Shown: in pieces, positions 13,286-25,561 of the stretch | How the letters are laid out: each line of letters starts with the position of its first letter | How positions within the stretch are numbered: the first letter of the stretch is position 1 | Assembly: GCA_013399875.1 (NCBI GenBank) | Contig: VXAZ01006878.1 | Location: 434,001 to 498,000 of the forward strand | DNA from: Gymnorhina tibicen | Lineage: Eukaryota; Chordata; Aves; Passeriformes; Artamidae | Direction of reading: 5' to 3' | Length of the DNA: 64,000 bases | Position numbers and translations under genes: made by a program | Notes under the pieces: generated by a model | Database searches by the model: none | Seen by the model: the letters and a program-made list of their open reading frames with translations, nothing else | What the model was told of the DNA's origin: nothing

Positions 13286-15392
13286 TAATGGGGGGGTGAG
13301 CAGTGATGAAACAGAGCATGGAACTGAAGATGAGTAGTTTCTTCTTTGATTATTTGCATGAGAAATAAGCAGAATCCTGTTGGAATGGCATTATCCTTTC
13401 CTAAGAATAATGTTTATGATAACCTAAGACCTCTGGATAAACCACCCAAAGCTCAACAATGCCTTGAGCACCGTCTGCTCCAGAAGTTCCCCATGAAAGA
13501 GGTTTCAAATTAATCATCCTCTGGAACTATCTGTCTTTCCTTCTTGACCCACAGAGGGCAATTAGGCTCAATTCAGTTCTTCCAGTAAGACTGACATATC
13601 ATGAGGTGAGATTCAGGCAATGCAAGACATCACTCCAAGACACTAACATGACAAAACCCCAGATGGGAATGTTGATATGAACTTGATTCCTTAGAAAAAA
13701 GTCTGCATCCATGAATCAATTAACATCCATCAGTGCCCTCTGGTAAGTACAAGCATCAGGGAGCAAAATACAGGGTATTACTCAAAGTCCGGGTGTTTCT
13801 CACAGAGGTGCTTGGCTTGATTGTACTTTTTGAGGACATTAAGCCTCATACTTGCTCTTAGAATTGGGCACCAGATTTACTCAGAGGATCTCCTCTCTTC
13901 AAGGAACTACAAACAGCTTTGAGAGCTGCACTGTGAGATGAGGAAAAACACAGTGCACCCCTAGGAAAGGATAAGGAGTGGCTAAGCTGTTCATACAAAC
14001 ATTGGATGAGATTAAAGATGAAAGGAAATATTTAGTCACCTTTGGGGAACAGCTGGTGTGAAAATATTTAACAGGCAGGTCTTTTATGCACAAGCACAGC
14101 GTTCTAACTAAGCTTAAATAGGCAGGAGCAATATAGTGCAGCTGGCCAGTCTGTGAATACTGTAATAGGAGAATTAAAAGCTTTCCTTCTCATTTGCTCA
14201 TGCAGCTCATGGTAGATAATCATGTCCTCTAATTTTAACAACAGAATTGGGAAATGTACCAAAAAAATGTAGCTTGTAATAAGAACAGAGGTGACAAATT
14301 CTGTCCCTGGGACTGAATGACAAAGAAACGATTCACCTGCCCTTTTCTGTAAAACAGCCTTAGCTGTCTTATTCTGTCCGAAAAGACACGTATTTAAGTG
14401 GAAGCTTAATCTGAAATCCATTTTGATCATTTCTTTGAGTGCCACCAGAAAAGTAAAAGCTACCCTGACTATTTAATCACCCATTAGAAACCTGTGAACA
14501 TTTAAGAGGGCTGCGTTATAAAGGACCGTGGCATATAGCAGGTTGTGTGTTGTAAGGCTATTTAAATTGTAGGGTACCCATCTATCTTTAAACTGGCAGC
14601 TAAATGGAAGATTTCGTTTTGAGAGTTCCTGGCTCCTGGTTCCCTGTCAGAAATAATTAAACTACATTTTAGGGAGACTGTCGTAAGTAGTTTGCTTCAG
14701 AAGTGTTTTTCGCAGCTGAGAGTCTGTATTACAGCTCTTGTGGCCTGGGAATCCAAGCCACCTTATATATCCATTATATATGAATTATACATTCTTAACC
14801 TGGAACCTGCACACTCGTGTGCATGGGTGGTGGTTTGGCTGGGGTCTCAGGTGCGGGGGAGATGAAACCCAAAATGTTCCCAGCATTCCCGTTCTGGATT
14901 AGCCTAAGATCAGTTTGGTTTATATCATGCAGTGCATATCCCTGGCCCGTGTGTGCAAGACTGTTCCTTGACAGCATGTTGTCTGAGAAATATTTCAGTC
15001 AAGATGTAAATGTCCCAGGGGGTTTTCCATCCATTTTCGTAGGAATGACTGCATAGAGACTCTGCTTTTCAGAACGTAATTTTTTTCTCTCTTCACCATT
15101 TTTGAATGCACTCCATTATCCTAGTTTGACACCTTGAAATAACTCCAGGAAGGCTTCTGACTGTCACTGTTCCTATTAGATCTGGGGTTTTTTCCTCCAC
15201 CACCAATCTGTAGATATCTGACATTTCCATCTTACCTGTGAGACCCAAGACTGCATATTGGAACATCAAGGAGGTCGTGTGCCTGTCTCAGAGTTCACAT
15301 TTACCTGCAGATCCATCACTTTCCTTCTTTATGCCTTGGTTACTTTATCTGAAAGGTGCTGCACATGAGTCAGGGGAACCCTGGGTATTCAT

Positions 15393-15950
15393 GCAGGCTT
15401 GGAGATGAGGGATTGAGAGCAGCCCTGAAGAGAAGGACTTGGGGGTGGACGAAAAGCTGGACATGACCTGGCAATGTGTGCTCACAGCCCAGGAAAGTCA
15501 GTAGTGCCCTGGGCTGCATCCAAAGCAGTGTGGCCAGCAGGGTGAGGGAGGGGATTCTGCCTCTCCGCTCCACTCTGGTGAGACCCCAGTTGGAGTGCTG
15601 CATCCAGCTCTGGGACCCAGTTGTGGGGATCCCCAACACAAGAAGGATGTGGACCTGTTTGAGCAAGTTTAGAGGAGACCACAAAGATAATCAGAGGATA
15701 CCTCTGAGGTACCTCTGCTGTGGGGACAGACTGAGAGAGTTGGGGTTGTTCAGCCTGGGGGACAGAAGGCTCTGGGGAGACTTTATTGTGGCCTTTTTAC
15801 TACTTAAAAGGAGCTTATAAGAAAGATGGGGACAGACATTTTAGTAGAGCCTGTAGTGATAAGACAAGGAATAATTGTTTTAAACTAAAAGAGGGTAGAT
15901 TTAGACTAGATATAAGGAAGAATTTTTTTACAAAGAGGGAGAACAGGATA
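15393..15950 (+). mobile_element. CR1 LINE fragment lacking its 3' terminus
   Basis: About 560 bp match the region from the end of CR1 ORF2 into the 3' UTR. Landmarks are gagaaggacttgggggtgga, gggctgcatccaaagcagtg, gagaccccagttggagtgct, ggttgttcagcctggggg and the segment agatttagactagatataag. Unusually for CR1, the final part with the terminal octamer repeat is missing, so the copy was probably cut by a later deletion. Open frames at 15476-15820 (+) and on the reverse strand are by-products of this element. Confidence 0.92.
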
Positions 15951-18639
15951 TAATGAAGGTGTGAAGTGACCAAGCTGGCATCCTCTGGATTGCTTGGTAA
16001 ACTGGGAGCAAGAAAAATTACATCGTATTTGATATTCTGAGATCAAAGTTCAATGCTTATGAGTAAGGAATGTAAACTAATAACTGGAGAAGGGATTGCA
16101 GTCTAACACAGTAGCCCTATGGTAAAAGCATGCTGGAAAGCACCAGAGGCTACAAAATAATTTTTGGAGTTTGGATTTAAATACCAGTACTCTCAGACTT
16201 TGTACTTTCTCAAGGTGTTTCTTCTCAGCTTGCTGAAGTTTTAGCGGCATAAATTTAGCTTTTGATTTTTTATCTGCTGTTTTCTTTATCCTCCCCCAGA
16301 CTTTGTTCATCAGGTCAGCCAAGGAGAGCCAAATTTACTTATTTTATTTTTTTTTAGTGCAGCTTTACTGCTATATTAACCAGCTTGCACGTCCTGTGTG
16401 TTCATCACCACCCTGACCAGCCCACGCTCCATTGCGGAGCTGTCTGGCAGTTGGGGAAAAAAGCAGAAAACACACGTCTGGGCTCCAGCCCTTCAGCAAG
16501 TCAATAATTGCCCATCCCTTATGCTCCTGTCGGGTACTGGAGTATGATACTACCTCCCTCGCAGCTAGGAGCTGTGAAAATCTGTGTCAATGCCAGATGC
16601 AGAGTAAAATCTTCTGACAGCAACTTGAGCCCTTCCTCAGCCATGCCTTCATTGTTTGATAGTGTAATTTCTACTTGCTTCCAATAAATCTTACTTTAGA
16701 TTCTGTTGCATCTCAATTGCAAGTGGTGTGTGCGCGTGGTCTGTTTAAGTACCCAAGATACCCAAATACTTTTGCAAGTTTGAGTAAATGATACTGACGA
16801 GTTCCTGAGCGTCTTAAGCCCATTTGAACTCCAAAGTTCTTTCACTAGGAGGCTTAAGCATATAGGACTAAATGTTTGAGGGAGTTTGGAGACATCCACA
16901 ATGCTGCAGTAAAAGGAGTTTTACTGGTAACTGTTCCACCACCCTGAGCTTTTTGGGAAGCAGGAGCTAGATACTGTTCTCATGTCACATTTGAAAAATG
17001 AGGTGTTTTCTAGACATGCAAGGCTTTGCTGTTGTTACTATCATAATTACCATTGTCCGAAGAACTCCCTGATCCTTGGAGACCAGAGTCCATTTCATCA
17101 TAAGGAGCTGAAGACCTTGCAGCTCTCTGCTGTGTGCCCAACTTTCCTCCTGGAGCTGAAGTGGATGTTACAGCCCTATATCAGGAACGTATCAAAAGTT
17201 CTTGAACAGCCCAAGTGTCCTGCCAACGGGGTATTAATGAGAAAAGACTAAAAGCAACTTAACTGCGGCTGAATCTCAGTCAGGTGTGATGTTAATGCAG
17301 GCCGAGTAGTTTTGAATATTTTATATGCAGCCAGTGACACAGAGAAAAAATGTGCACTGCAGAGTACCCTGGTACCCCCTCACTGTGCTTCCAGCCCAGC
17401 CCTGCTCAGCATTTCTTCTGCTCACATCTCCATGTCCCCAAAAGGAACTGTGTCCTTACCCTGTAAAATCTGTAAAATGGCTCAGTGAAGCAGAAGGCTT
17501 GAGGTCAAAACATTTGGGAATTTAGAAGCACCAGGCAGAAGTCAGAGAGAAGACCTCATAGGCTGAAATACTGTGAATTGCCTCTCCTTCAATTGAGGAG
17601 GGGAGAGTGTGGTCAGGGTTTATGAGAGATGAAGAGGAGCAGCCAAGTAATGAGTCTGGAGATGAAGAAATAGATTCATTTCATTTCATCTGCAGTGCAA
17701 CACTGCATCAGTATTTGGGCTTCGTTTTCTACCTTGAAATCAATCCTGTAGAGTAATGGTGGTAACAGGCACTTTAACACCTGATTCATGGGTATCTCTT
17801 CTCCACCAAGTCTCTTTTTTTCCAGACAAATACAGTGTAGATAAAAACACAAGGTCTCCCAAATTCATGCCAAGGCTATGCCAGGTTTTAGACAAAAGCC
17901 TGGTGCTAGGCAAAAATATTATGCCTGTGTGCTCAGGCCTACTGGGGTTCAGGTAGGATGGGAAGGCAATCATCCCTGAAAAGGCAAGGTCCTTTAGCTC
18001 TTCTCTTTTTGAAGGTAAGTACCAAAATACTCAGCAGTGACTGTGCTTCCATTAACTCTGATAAGACTTGGGAACAAGCACCATCCTATCAGCTCCAGTG
18101 CATGTGGCTCACAAAAGGTATGGTTGTACCTCTGAATGCCTGAGAGGGCATTTTTAATGGGGTGGTAGGAGAACAGGGACATAGCAGATGTGCAGATTTG
18201 GTAGAAATAGAAATATCTTTTCATAATTTTAAAGAGAGAGGAAGGATTTTAATGAATCCCATCCCCAGAACCATGGTTTAAGAAGTCATAAACAGGCTTT
18301 GCCAGCACTTAACTTTAGCATCAGTTAGTATCAGCACATTGTTTCCATGCTTAACCAGATTTTAATTAAATGTGACTTTTGTTGTGCTTATTGGAAGAGC
18401 CTTCCCCTTTGGATTTGAGCATCACAAAAGCTTGAGGAGTGCAAAAGAATTAGAAAGCAAATAGGAGGATCAATCACAGCAGACTTTTGCAATCCATGTC
18501 CATCTCTTTTTTGTAATATACTTACTAGATTCTTATTGTCAGGAAGGATTAGTGTTACGAGCTCTAGGAATTCCTTTCATTGCCCCATAAGGCGAGGTAG
18601 TGAAGTGTGTCTGCTTTTCTGAACAATAACACTCTGGAT

Positions 18640-18700
18640 TTTCCCTCTCTCCCTTCTCTCCACCCATATCCCCTCCTCTCTGTTGTCTCCTCTCCCACAG
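18640..18700 (+). promoter_or_regulatory. TENM4: long polypyrimidine tract and 3' splice site of the EGF6-7 exon
   Basis: About 60 bases are nearly all C and T, with only a few A and G, and end in cctctcccacag at 18700. This is a strong U2AF-type acceptor with a run of CTCT motifs, which are also potential PTB binding sites. It belongs to a constitutive exon as far as can be judged. Confidence 0.8.
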
Positions 18701-18886
18701 AGATTTGTGCAGCGGACTGCGGAGGACACGGCATTTGTGTCGGAGGCACCTGCCGCTGCGAGGAGGGCTGGATGGGCACAGCCTGTGATCAGCGAGCGTG
18801 TCACCCACGCTGCAACGAGCACGGGACCTGCCGGGATGGCAAGTGTGAATGCAGCCCGGGCTGGAACGGAGAGCACTGCACTATTG
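18701..18886 (+). CDS. TENM4: TENM4 exon encoding EGF-like repeats 6 and 7
   Basis: This 186-nt exon (phase 1-1) follows CACAG at 18700 and precedes donor GTAGGG at 18887. The joined frame reads [16 protein letters not shown] for EGF6 and [16 protein letters not shown] for EGF7, ending EHCTI plus one base of the next codon. Both repeats have all six cysteines. The EGF array forms the stalk between the membrane anchor and the globular head and holds the two subunits of the dimer (family knowledge). The exon end is the boundary where teneurins add or skip the short EGF7-EGF8 linker insert, which is found downstream at 25535-25561. The exon is CpG- and GC-rich compared with its introns. Confidence 0.96.
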
Positions 18887-19760
18887 GTAGGGAGAAAGAA
18901 AACCTGACTCCTTTTAAGAGAGTAATTGATGATCAGGGAGGAGAAAAGGCGCATGCTTAATTGAATATGTGTGACTTAGTGTAGCATGAGCACCTTTGTT
19001 CTTGGATTTCAGATTCTGACATCATACATTTTCATGTGGGAACAAGACAAAATGTCCTTTCATTTGTTGGTGACATGGCTATATATATTTTTTATTATCA
19101 GACATGAAGTACACCTATGTGGTGTTTGTCAAGCCTTTAAATGTCAGCTAGAAGCTTTTTTTAAAAACGTCCCACTCTAACTCTCTTGCGAGGTCTTTCT
19201 GTGGCCTCTAAGACTCCTCTGCACTACAGTGACAGCATTTTTAGAAAAATGCATCTGATTTTAAGTTTTCTTCCCTCGTATTTGCTACATTATTTGCACT
19301 GTCACTTTGCTTGCCAGTATAGAAGAGGAGACTGCAGTCAGATGATTTCTGGCTGGTATTTGACTCTGTCTTGCTTATCCCTTGTCTGTTCTGCTACCTT
19401 TCTAACCATTTCACTTCCCTCTCGCTTTGGTTCTGTATTCCTCAGGCACCTGGCACTACTCATGAGCTCTCTCTGTCATGTCTCTTATTATTGTTATTAT
19501 AAATAAGAAGCCAACAATATGCCTAAACCATGCAAAGAGGTTCAGTTCTCATATTAAGCAATTTGCAGCATCATTAATGAACTGCCTTGGCTTCACCTTT
19601 GTCCTTCATCTCACTTAACTACTTAAAGCATTTTCCCTTCTTCCTTTCTTCTGACTGTCATGCATTCAGCCTCTTCAGTTCCCCTTCTGTAGTCAGGCTA
19701 TAAAATCATAAAACTCCCCAGATACCTTTTATTGTATATTAATAGAAAACTAAATTAGTG

Positions 19761-19796
19761 AATCCAGTTCTGTTCTTAAATCCAGTTCTGTTCTTA
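19761..19796. repeat. perfect 18-bp tandem duplication
   Basis: The unit aatccagttctgttctta occurs twice with no gap and no mismatch, which suggests a recent local duplication by slippage. No function is visible. Confidence 0.9.
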
Positions 19797-21974
19797 ATAA
19801 TGCCTGTGTGGACCTGAAAAAATTCAGTTGACTTTAAAAGAATTGTTCCAGAGTGAAAATTCTCCCCCAGTCATTTTATTTTAATCAGCTTCTTTTAAAG
19901 ACTAGAAAATGTACCTTTATGTTGCTTTTATTATGTCATGATAACTGAAAATCACACTACATCAAGACTAACCACTAGCAATACCTGGGCAAATATCAGC
20001 ATAGTTATTGTGTGGATTAGCAGCTTAGTTATATGAGACATCACTTCCTTCGCTTGAACGCCAGGTACATTCGCACACGCAAAGACAGGAAATGAAGCCT
20101 GATCTCAGTATTTTAATTTCAGCATTAGGATAATGGTACAAACCGTATCTGTGGCCCAATTCTACTTATCATTTATTTATGCTAATGTCACCCTATCACA
20201 TTATGGTCTCCACATGCATCCCCCTAGTGAAAAATATCTAGCTTTTAAAACTTCCTCTGTCTCATTAGACATTACATTCTGCTTTCTTGTCGATGTCCCT
20301 AGCAGCTTTCATTTCTTTTCCTGAGAAAGGGATTGAAAAAAACACCTTCCTTAAATGACTTTAAATGAAAAGAGAGCAATCTTAATTAATTGAAATCTTC
20401 TGTTTCTATAATACGATTTTATAGCCTTTTATTCAAGCAATTTGATTTGGAAAGCAACACAGATTCATGAAAGAGTTTAAAAAAAAAAAAAGTTCAGCAA
20501 AAGGCTCCAAATCCAGGGGACAGTTTTATATGGAACTTACTTATGCAGGGAAAAAAAAGCCTGATTCATACCCTTAGTGCCTTTTTATTAGTTCTGCTGT
20601 AAAACCAAAATGCCATTAGTTCAGTATATGATAATTCTCCACACAGCTGATATGCCCGGACTGTTTTCGAACAGCAAGGTTTTCTCTTTCGTGGTAATTA
20701 AATTTATTTGTAGTATTCCTCACTCTAAGTATAAATGTTATCATGGGGAAGGCCAGCACTGCAATGCAGTCAGCATTGAGATTTTACTGGTGCACACTCT
20801 CATTTTGTGTGCTGCTACCTTCCTGCTGCAGCACTGCCTTATTTTAGGAATCATTCTTTGATACTTAGAGTGCTGGAGCAATTCTGTTTCTTTTCACTTT
20901 CCCCCCTCCTCATCTTCTTGCATGATGATTTAGCAACAAATTTGTACATAGTCTCCTGCCTCTGAAGCTGTAAACACTATTTCTACAGAATATTTCAGTG
21001 ATGAATGTGTAGAATGTAAAGGAGATTTGGAAAAGTTGTAAATATCCAAGAAAATTGAATAGCTTTAGCAGGATTAATAAGCTAGTTGTGTTGGCACAAA
21101 TGAAAGGACATCGACTTGGAATTACATTAAGTATGTGGAAAGCATTCCCCTTGTCCTTGTGTAATTTCCCTGCATGGCAAATTGTTCTGTTGATAGTAAT
21201 TCCGTATATGTCTATGTCATGGCCCGGTTTGCTTTAGCACTGACGAGCATAAAACCCCATTGGTGAAGTGATGCTTTACCAGTATTGCCATGTGTGCAGG
21301 TAACATGGTAGAAATGGTTGATACAAGTAAGGGACACTTCTTCCATTTCCTGTCAAGCATGTGTGAGAGTAAGACATCCTTTTGTTTTGTAGGTCATAGG
21401 AAGCTCTTTCTTATGGTGTTCAAGGAACTCTGATCCCAGTGGATTAATTTTGTTTGCTCCTACAAAGAGTTGTGTCACTGAATGTACTATCTTGATTGCT
21501 CACATTCAGAGATTTCATTAGAGTAACCCCACTTAATTCCCAACTAGGAAATTGATGCAGAAGCTTGCATTCGTCATCCCAATTCAGCAAACTTAGTGCA
21601 GGAGAGTAGAGCAGAAAGTTGATTATCTAACTGCAGAAATCCTGAAACCCAGCAGAAGGGTTTGGTCAATTTCTGAAAGGAACAAAATACACCATGACAA
21701 AGAGTGTCAGTGCCAGACTCCTGTGATGGGTTCTCCAGCATGTTCCAAATTCATCCCTAGTTAGAAACATTGCAGGAATTCGAGTTTCTTCTGTTCTGGC
21801 CCAATTTACATTCAGGGAGCATGGTGGGTTTTAGGAGCACTGAGTTTAAAGATGAAATAAACTCTCTTGCTGTGGGCTCTGAAAGGCCAAATTACAGCTC
21901 AGCCCTGTAGTAGGCTGCTCTTAGGGGTTTGTCTCACAGGAAGCAGCAGAGAAAATTTCCTGAGTTTAATAAAA

Positions 21975-22300
21975 AATCATAGAATCACAGAATTGTTTGG
22001 ACCTTAAAGATCATCTAGTTCCAACCCCACTGACATGGATAGGGAACCTTTCACTAGACCAGATTGCTCCAAGACCCATTCAGTGTTGTCTTGAACACTT
22101 CAAGGGATGGGGCATCCACAGTTTCTCTGGGCAATCTGTGGCAGTGCCTCACCACCCTTACAGTAAAAAATTTCCGCCTAATACCCAATCTGAATCTGTC
22201 CTCCTTCAGCTTAAGGCCATTCTCCCTTGTCCTGTGATTACAAGCCCTTGTGAAAACTCCCTCTCCAGCCTTCTTGTAACCCCCATTTATAACTTCAGAA
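21975..22300 (-). mobile_element. CR1 LINE 3' portion, reverse orientation
   Basis: The element starts with aatcatagaatcacagaatt, continues through accttaaagatcatctagtt, tgttgtcttgaacacttcaa and tcaccacccttacagtaaaa, and reaches cttaaggccattctcccttg. It is about 325 bp of CR1 3' UTR and distal ORF2 in reverse, and it begins exactly at the CR1 terminus. The open frame at 21997-22317 is a by-product. Confidence 0.96.
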
Positions 22301-23180
22301 ATTTCCCAGGGCAGTAACAGCCTGGCCCCAAATTTGTTAGAGCTGATGATATGGCCTGTCTAGTGCCCAAGGTGCTATGCATCCCAACTCAGAGATGCAA
22401 AGGGAGACTGCATTCTGCTTACTTGGGCATTGCACTGAGGTGGTGTCCAATATCTGAAGCTCTCTGTATGACATTTTACTACCAACAGCTCTTAATGCAT
22501 GATTAATACGGGGTTATTTAGAAAAATAATGGCAGAGAGGGCTTCCCTGCATGGTGGAATTGGGATATTCACTATCCTTGAACAGCCTGGATGCAAGACC
22601 AAAGCCATCTCTGGTAGTTCAGTTGCTGTAGCTGAATACTTCAGAGTCTCTGGAGCACTGAGGGACCACCAGTTAGCTCTCCAAACACTCCACAGCCTAC
22701 CTAGCAGGATTTCAAAGCACCTCAGTGCCTAATCCCCATTGATCTCCAGAAAAGTTACATGTTTAGCTCCTTTAGGAAATCTGGTGCTGGCACGCACGGG
22801 TGATGTATGCAATAACAGTGCCCAGACAGACAGGCAGACAGCCTTCTGCTTACGGCGCCATCAGCCTGGGGTTTGTTTTACATAGCAATACTCTGATTTT
22901 TGAGAAATCTGCCCCTTTAAGTTTGCCTTTCATCAGTCTTCTTGCATAAATAATCCCACATGTTCTGAATAGCTGAGGCTGTAATCAGTGCCTCTCTGTT
23001 TCTGCTGGAGCAGCTGGAATCCAGACAAGGCACTTTACAGGTGGATCTTGGTCTCTTTTCCCCAGCTTTCTGACACATCACTTGTGTCCTTTGAATGCGT
23101 AAAGCAACTCAGTCCATGCATGGCCCAAGACAAAAATAAGCATACCAGTGTCTGGGGAAGGTTGTTGCTATCTTGTAGAT

Positions 23181-23288
23181 GTGGTGCTTAGGGACAGGGT
23201 TTAGTGGTGAACATGGAAGTACTGGGTTAGTGGTTGCACTCGATGATCTTAAAGGTCTTTTCCTACTTGAATGATTCTGTGATTCTAC
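23181..23288 (+). mobile_element. CR1 LINE 3' end (short-tail subfamily)
   Basis: The sequence gtggtgcttagggacagggt, tagtggtgaacatgg, cactcgatgatcttaaaggt and tgattctgtgattcta matches the CR1 subfamilies that end with an Asp-like cgatgatctt...ggtcttttcc block. It is 5'-truncated to about 108 bp. Confidence 0.93.
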
Positions 23289-25220
23289 CTTCTGCCCAAT
23301 ACTCAGTGCTCAAGTGTATCCACAGCAGAAGCTGAGCTGTGTGTGACCCTCTGGCACTCACCCTGCCTGGTTGAGGTGGGTACCTTTGGGCAAAAGAAGA
23401 CCATAGTTTTAGCAGTCAGTGGAAAATACGCACTTGCTGCTTTGTTCTGACGTGATTTTGAATCAATCTGAAGGTAATCTGGCCTTAAATACTTTGGCAG
23501 CATATTTGCCAGTAAATATTAAGCAGAGATGAACTTCAAAGACAGTGTTTTCCCTGACCCTGTAGCATAAACTTCTTATGCCGTCCCTGGTTCAGCAGTG
23601 GATGTTTACTTTCTCCTCTCCTTCACATTTGTGTGATCTCAGTTTAACTCCAGTGATTTCACCAAGCCTCTGTCCACCTCACCTCATAGGAAAGATAAAG
23701 GGAAAAAGAGTATTTGGAAAATGAAGAAGGAGAGCGTAGTGGGAAACAAGTCCTTCTCAAGGACCGGCCTGCAGCATCTCTCACTTCTCTCTTTCTTCCC
23801 TCCCTCTCTGTGAGCCAAGAGAAGTACCCGTTATCATTCCCACTGTGTTTCAGACAAAGCAAACCAAGTTATCTCAGGCTGGTGAAACGAGGGGGTTTTC
23901 ACACTGAAAAATGGTCCCATGAGCTCCTCCCATTGCAGTTCTAAAGTGGCTTCCAGGAGTAGGATGGTGACATGGAGCTGAGTGTGGTGGTGCCTTTAGG
24001 TGCAGAGGACACCTTAGAAAAGTAGCTTTTCTTCTGAACTCCTGCATAATTTTTCAGCATGTCCCACATGCCCACAGGGTTTCTAAAGGAGTGTCTGTAG
24101 GGAATAAGATGGTATTTTAATGCCAGAGGTATAGCCTGAATGGGTTTAGAAAAGAAAGGTTCCTGCTACTCCCATAGGAAACTCCATTATTTTTCAAATT
24201 ACAAGAAAGCATTGATACATAACCGACACATGGCTGGCATTGGCAGCTGCCTCCACTGCCGTCAGCTGCACAGTGACTGCCTGAATTAACAGGTTGGGCT
24301 GCTGTGGATGTCAAAATCCAAGAGATACATTCCTAGGCTTCAGCCGCCATCCAAGCAGATGGTGATGCTGTGCTTCCTGCATCACTCCCGCCACATCAGC
24401 GTGATTAATTCACCTCTTTGCCAAGCCTCATAACTGCCCCACACTAGGTGAGCTCTCCCAGCCCTCTCCACTTACTGACGATAGTTCCTAGACAGATCCG
24501 TTACATTTACAGGATGGAAAAATAATTCCTGCAAGGCCGTGACCTCCCAGGTGGACAGTCTGCCTGAATGAACCTGAAACAAAAACTTCTTCAGAAAGTA
24601 CCAGGACACAACGGAGACACAGATTGCAGGGAGCAGGCAAGACAAATAATGTTTAAGTAGGTATTGAAATAGAGAAATGCAAGACTCAGAGAGTCTTTTT
24701 TTATTAATAAAGACCAGCTGGCGTTAGGACAGAGAGTGCCGCCTGCTGGCGTGCACCAGGGCTCTCCGAGGCAGGACATGTCTTTGCCACCAAGTTTCTG
24801 CTTGACACCAGAAAATCAATGAGAAGGTGGTTTTCCAAGTTAGTGTTCAATGTGAATTGGGTCATGACTGATCCCATGACATCGATAAGTTTCTTTTTTG
24901 CTTTTTCTTTAGCCCACCTTGAAATTAATATATTAATACTTGCCTGTTAGAGTTGCCATGAGGTTAATTTAATATTTGTAAAGTAATTTGATCTGGGGCC
25001 AGAAAATGCTGTGTAAATGCAGTGTATTACCATTAGAAAGGTCCAGGGAAAAGCCTCTACCAGTCTGGTAAGGTCACAGAACTGTGCCTCTTTATGCGGA
25101 AAAATATAAGACTATCGGGTAAGGTGGAGGACTTCCAAATGACTCTGCTTTCCTGATGAAATGCAAAGCAGTCAGTAAAGTGGAGGGAGACTTGCAAATG
25201 AGCAGAGCATTGCAATATTC

Positions 25221-25282
25221 TGATATATATATACACATATACATATATACCTATATATATAAACACATAAATATATATATAG
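25221..25282. repeat. AT-rich TA/CA alternating tract
   Basis: About 60 bases of alternating purine and pyrimidine, mostly TATA with CACATA inserts. It is a low-complexity stretch that could form unusual DNA structure. It lies about 250 bp before the microexon. Confidence 0.85.
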
Positions 25283-25534
25283 AACTTTCTGGTTTTTCTT
25301 CCTGATCTTAATGAGCAAAGATGAGTGGATGCCTTAACATAGCCTTCTCGAGCCATTTGACTGAGGAGCACTGTGCTCCACCCTTCTTCCTTTTTTCTGT
25401 CCTCATAATCAAGGTTTTTCTTTTCATATCACAGCAAACTCTCCTTTGCCTTTCTAGCACCTGCACAGTCTCGTAGTAAGCCGCAATGCACTTATTCAAT
25501 CCTACCTTAAATGTCCTGTCTTTTATCTCCCAAG

Positions 25535-25561
25535 CTCACTATCTGGATAAGGTAGTGAAAG
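25535..25561 (+). CDS. TENM4: TENM4 27-nt alternative microexon (EGF7-EGF8 linker insert)
   Basis: The exon lies between acceptor cccaag (AG at 25533-25534) and donor GTATGC at 25562. It is 27 nt and phase 1-1: the final g of the EGF6-7 exon plus ct gives Ala, and its last g plus ag of the next exon gives Glu. The inserted peptide is AHYLDKVVK, between EHCTI and EGCPGLC. Teneurins are known to carry a short alternatively spliced insert at exactly this place (splice site A; AHYLDKIVK-type in Ten-3), and TENM4 has a near-identical version as I recall. In Ten-3 the insert and a second one in the NHL propeller change homophilic and latrophilin-dependent adhesion. Skipping keeps the reading frame. 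Inclusion in brain is inferred from family behaviour and not visible here. Pyrimidine-rich sequence flanks it on both sides. Confidence 0.94.

Larger units (their letters stand above)
1481..18700 (+). other. TENM4: TENM4 intron (17.2 kb)
   Basis: Intron between the EGF4-5 and EGF6-7 exons. It contains CR1 fragments at 8823-8993 (+), 13172-13285 (-) and 15393-15950 (+), plus a short CA-rich simple repeat at 6241-6267. The remaining sequence is AT-rich and unique as far as I can tell, and its open frames are short and lack splice or codon support. I found no convincing RNA gene. It ends in an unusually long pyrimidine tract just before the next exon. Confidence 0.85.
18887..25534 (+). other. 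TENM4: TENM4 intron upstream of the microexon (6.6 kb)
   Basis: It contains CR1 fragments at 21975-22300 (-) and 23181-23288 (+), an 18-bp tandem duplication at 19761-19796 and an AT-rich alternating tract at 25221-25282. The last 170 bases are pyrimidine-rich and lead to ttttatctcccaag at 25534. No other gene or RNA is supported. Confidence 0.85.

Noticed and set aside
15807..15830. aaaaggagcttataagaaag resembles the start of miR-708, a microRNA hosted by TENM4 in mammals (aaggagcttacaatc...).
   Set aside because: The likeness stops after about ten bases, no hairpin partner is seen, and the word is part of the CR1 fragment at 15393-15950. The mammalian miR-708 also lies in a much earlier intron.
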